NCBI GenBank assembly: GCA_029857925.1
Contig: JAOUGF010000181.1
Coordinates: forward strand, 1 to 5,450
From: Gammaproteobacteria bacterium
GTDB lineage: Bacteria > Pseudomonadota > Gammaproteobacteria > S012-40
DNA length: 5,450 bases
Direction: 5' to 3'
Shown: piece by piece, positions 5,189 through 5,450 of the stretch
Position numbering within the stretch: position 1 is the first letter of the stretch
Layout: each line of letters begins with the position of its first letter
Notes under the pieces: generated by a model
Databases searched by the model: none
Told to the model about the DNA's origin: nothing
Seen by the model: only the letters and a program-made list of their open reading frames with translations
Program-made: the position numbers and the translations under genes

Positions 5189-5450
5189 TTATCCAAACAC
5201 CGTGTCCGCATTCCGTCGACACGCCAACAACACGGTTTGCAACGCTCGCGTTTGACCCGCCATTTCAGTGGCTGTACGCGTGCGCAATTTCGCTTGCGTG
5301 TGCGCGTAAACGTTGTCCAATGGTGTCGCCGCCCACATCTCGCCGACATGACAGTCCGCGAGTGGGGCATGAAGTCGTTTATCGCGGAGACTTTTCGCCA
5401 CAACATCCGGCACGTCGTTGTGTGTCAATACACGCATCCATTCTTTTAAA
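5189..5450 (-). CDS. C-terminal part of an unrecognised protein (partial, runs off right edge)
   Basis: A minus-strand frame open from the right edge to a TAA at 5189-5191, about 86 codons, with an internal Met at 5435-5437 that need not be the start because the frame remains open upstream (codons for LKEW precede it). The sequence reads like a real helical C-terminus: RVLTHNDVPDVVAKSLRDK, then HAPLADCHVGEMW, then an Ala/Thr/Arg-rich helix ending NADTVFG. Codons favour GCG, GTG, ACG and TTG, unlike the competing frames here, which are rich in Arg, Trp and Cys. It has no CXXCH motif, so it is not a third multiheme cytochrome in this part. The His/Cys/Trp cluster faintly recalls zinc-binding sensory domains, but spacing does not match well and I do not assign a family. 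It is co-directional with the cytochrome genes, 173 bases upstream. Confidence 0.55.
   Translation of the reverse strand, partial: LKEWMRVLTHNDVPDVVAKSLRDKRLHAPLADCHVGEMWAATPLDNVYAHTQAKLRTRTATEMAGQTRALQTVLLACRRNADTVFG

Noticed and set aside
5033..5449. 138-codon plus-strand ORF reaching the right edge, and the 5152-5406 minus frame
   Set aside because: Both have unlikely composition (rich in Arg, Cys, Trp, His) and conflict with the better minus frame ending at 5189; the plus ORF also crosses the leader hairpin of the 14-heme gene.

Overview
The window looks like the chromosome of a Gram-negative, probably proteobacterial, respiratory organism. It encodes two very heme-rich c-type cytochromes with lipoprotein signals suited to the outer membrane, next to a decayed Rhs region. 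No rRNA, tRNA or housekeeping marker is present, so the lineage cannot be fixed from this window.

Layout. (a) 1-241, minus strand: a 5'-truncated Rhs/YD-repeat fragment that runs off the left edge. (b) 242-990, plus strand: visibly AT-richer DNA with two small ORFs overlapping by ATGA (362-496 and 493-924). The second is an acidic 143-residue protein that could be an orphan immunity-type protein. Flanking in-frame stops suggest decay. (c) 991-1162: a long imperfect inverted repeat, a short direct repeat and an intrinsic terminator. (d) 1163-3025, minus: a 620-aa lipoprotein cytochrome with 20 CXXCH motifs. (e) 3026-3317: an intergenic gap holding the terminator of the next gene. (f) 3318-5015, minus: a paralogous 565-aa lipoprotein cytochrome with 14 CXXCH motifs, a Gly/Met/Cys insert and a Pro/Ala-rich tail. 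(g) 5016-5188: a terminator-like hairpin and a strong Shine-Dalgarno followed by a start-stop codon pair. (h) 5189-5450, minus: the C-terminal end of an unrecognised gene entering from the right.

The core of the window is the cytochrome pair. Both proteins are built alike: lipobox, an Ig/PKD-like beta domain, then tandem two-heme modules. In both, the number of non-motif histidines at conserved module positions equals the number of CXXCH motifs (20 and 20; 14 and 14). That predicts chains of bis-histidine c-type hemes, i.e. long electron wires anchored to a membrane, most likely for extracellular or trans-periplasmic electron transfer. The two genes are co-directional, but each is followed by its own terminator, so they look like a duplicated pair that may be expressed as separate units. 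No porin, partner oxidoreductase or cytochrome-maturation gene lies in the window, so the electron donor and acceptor are unknown.
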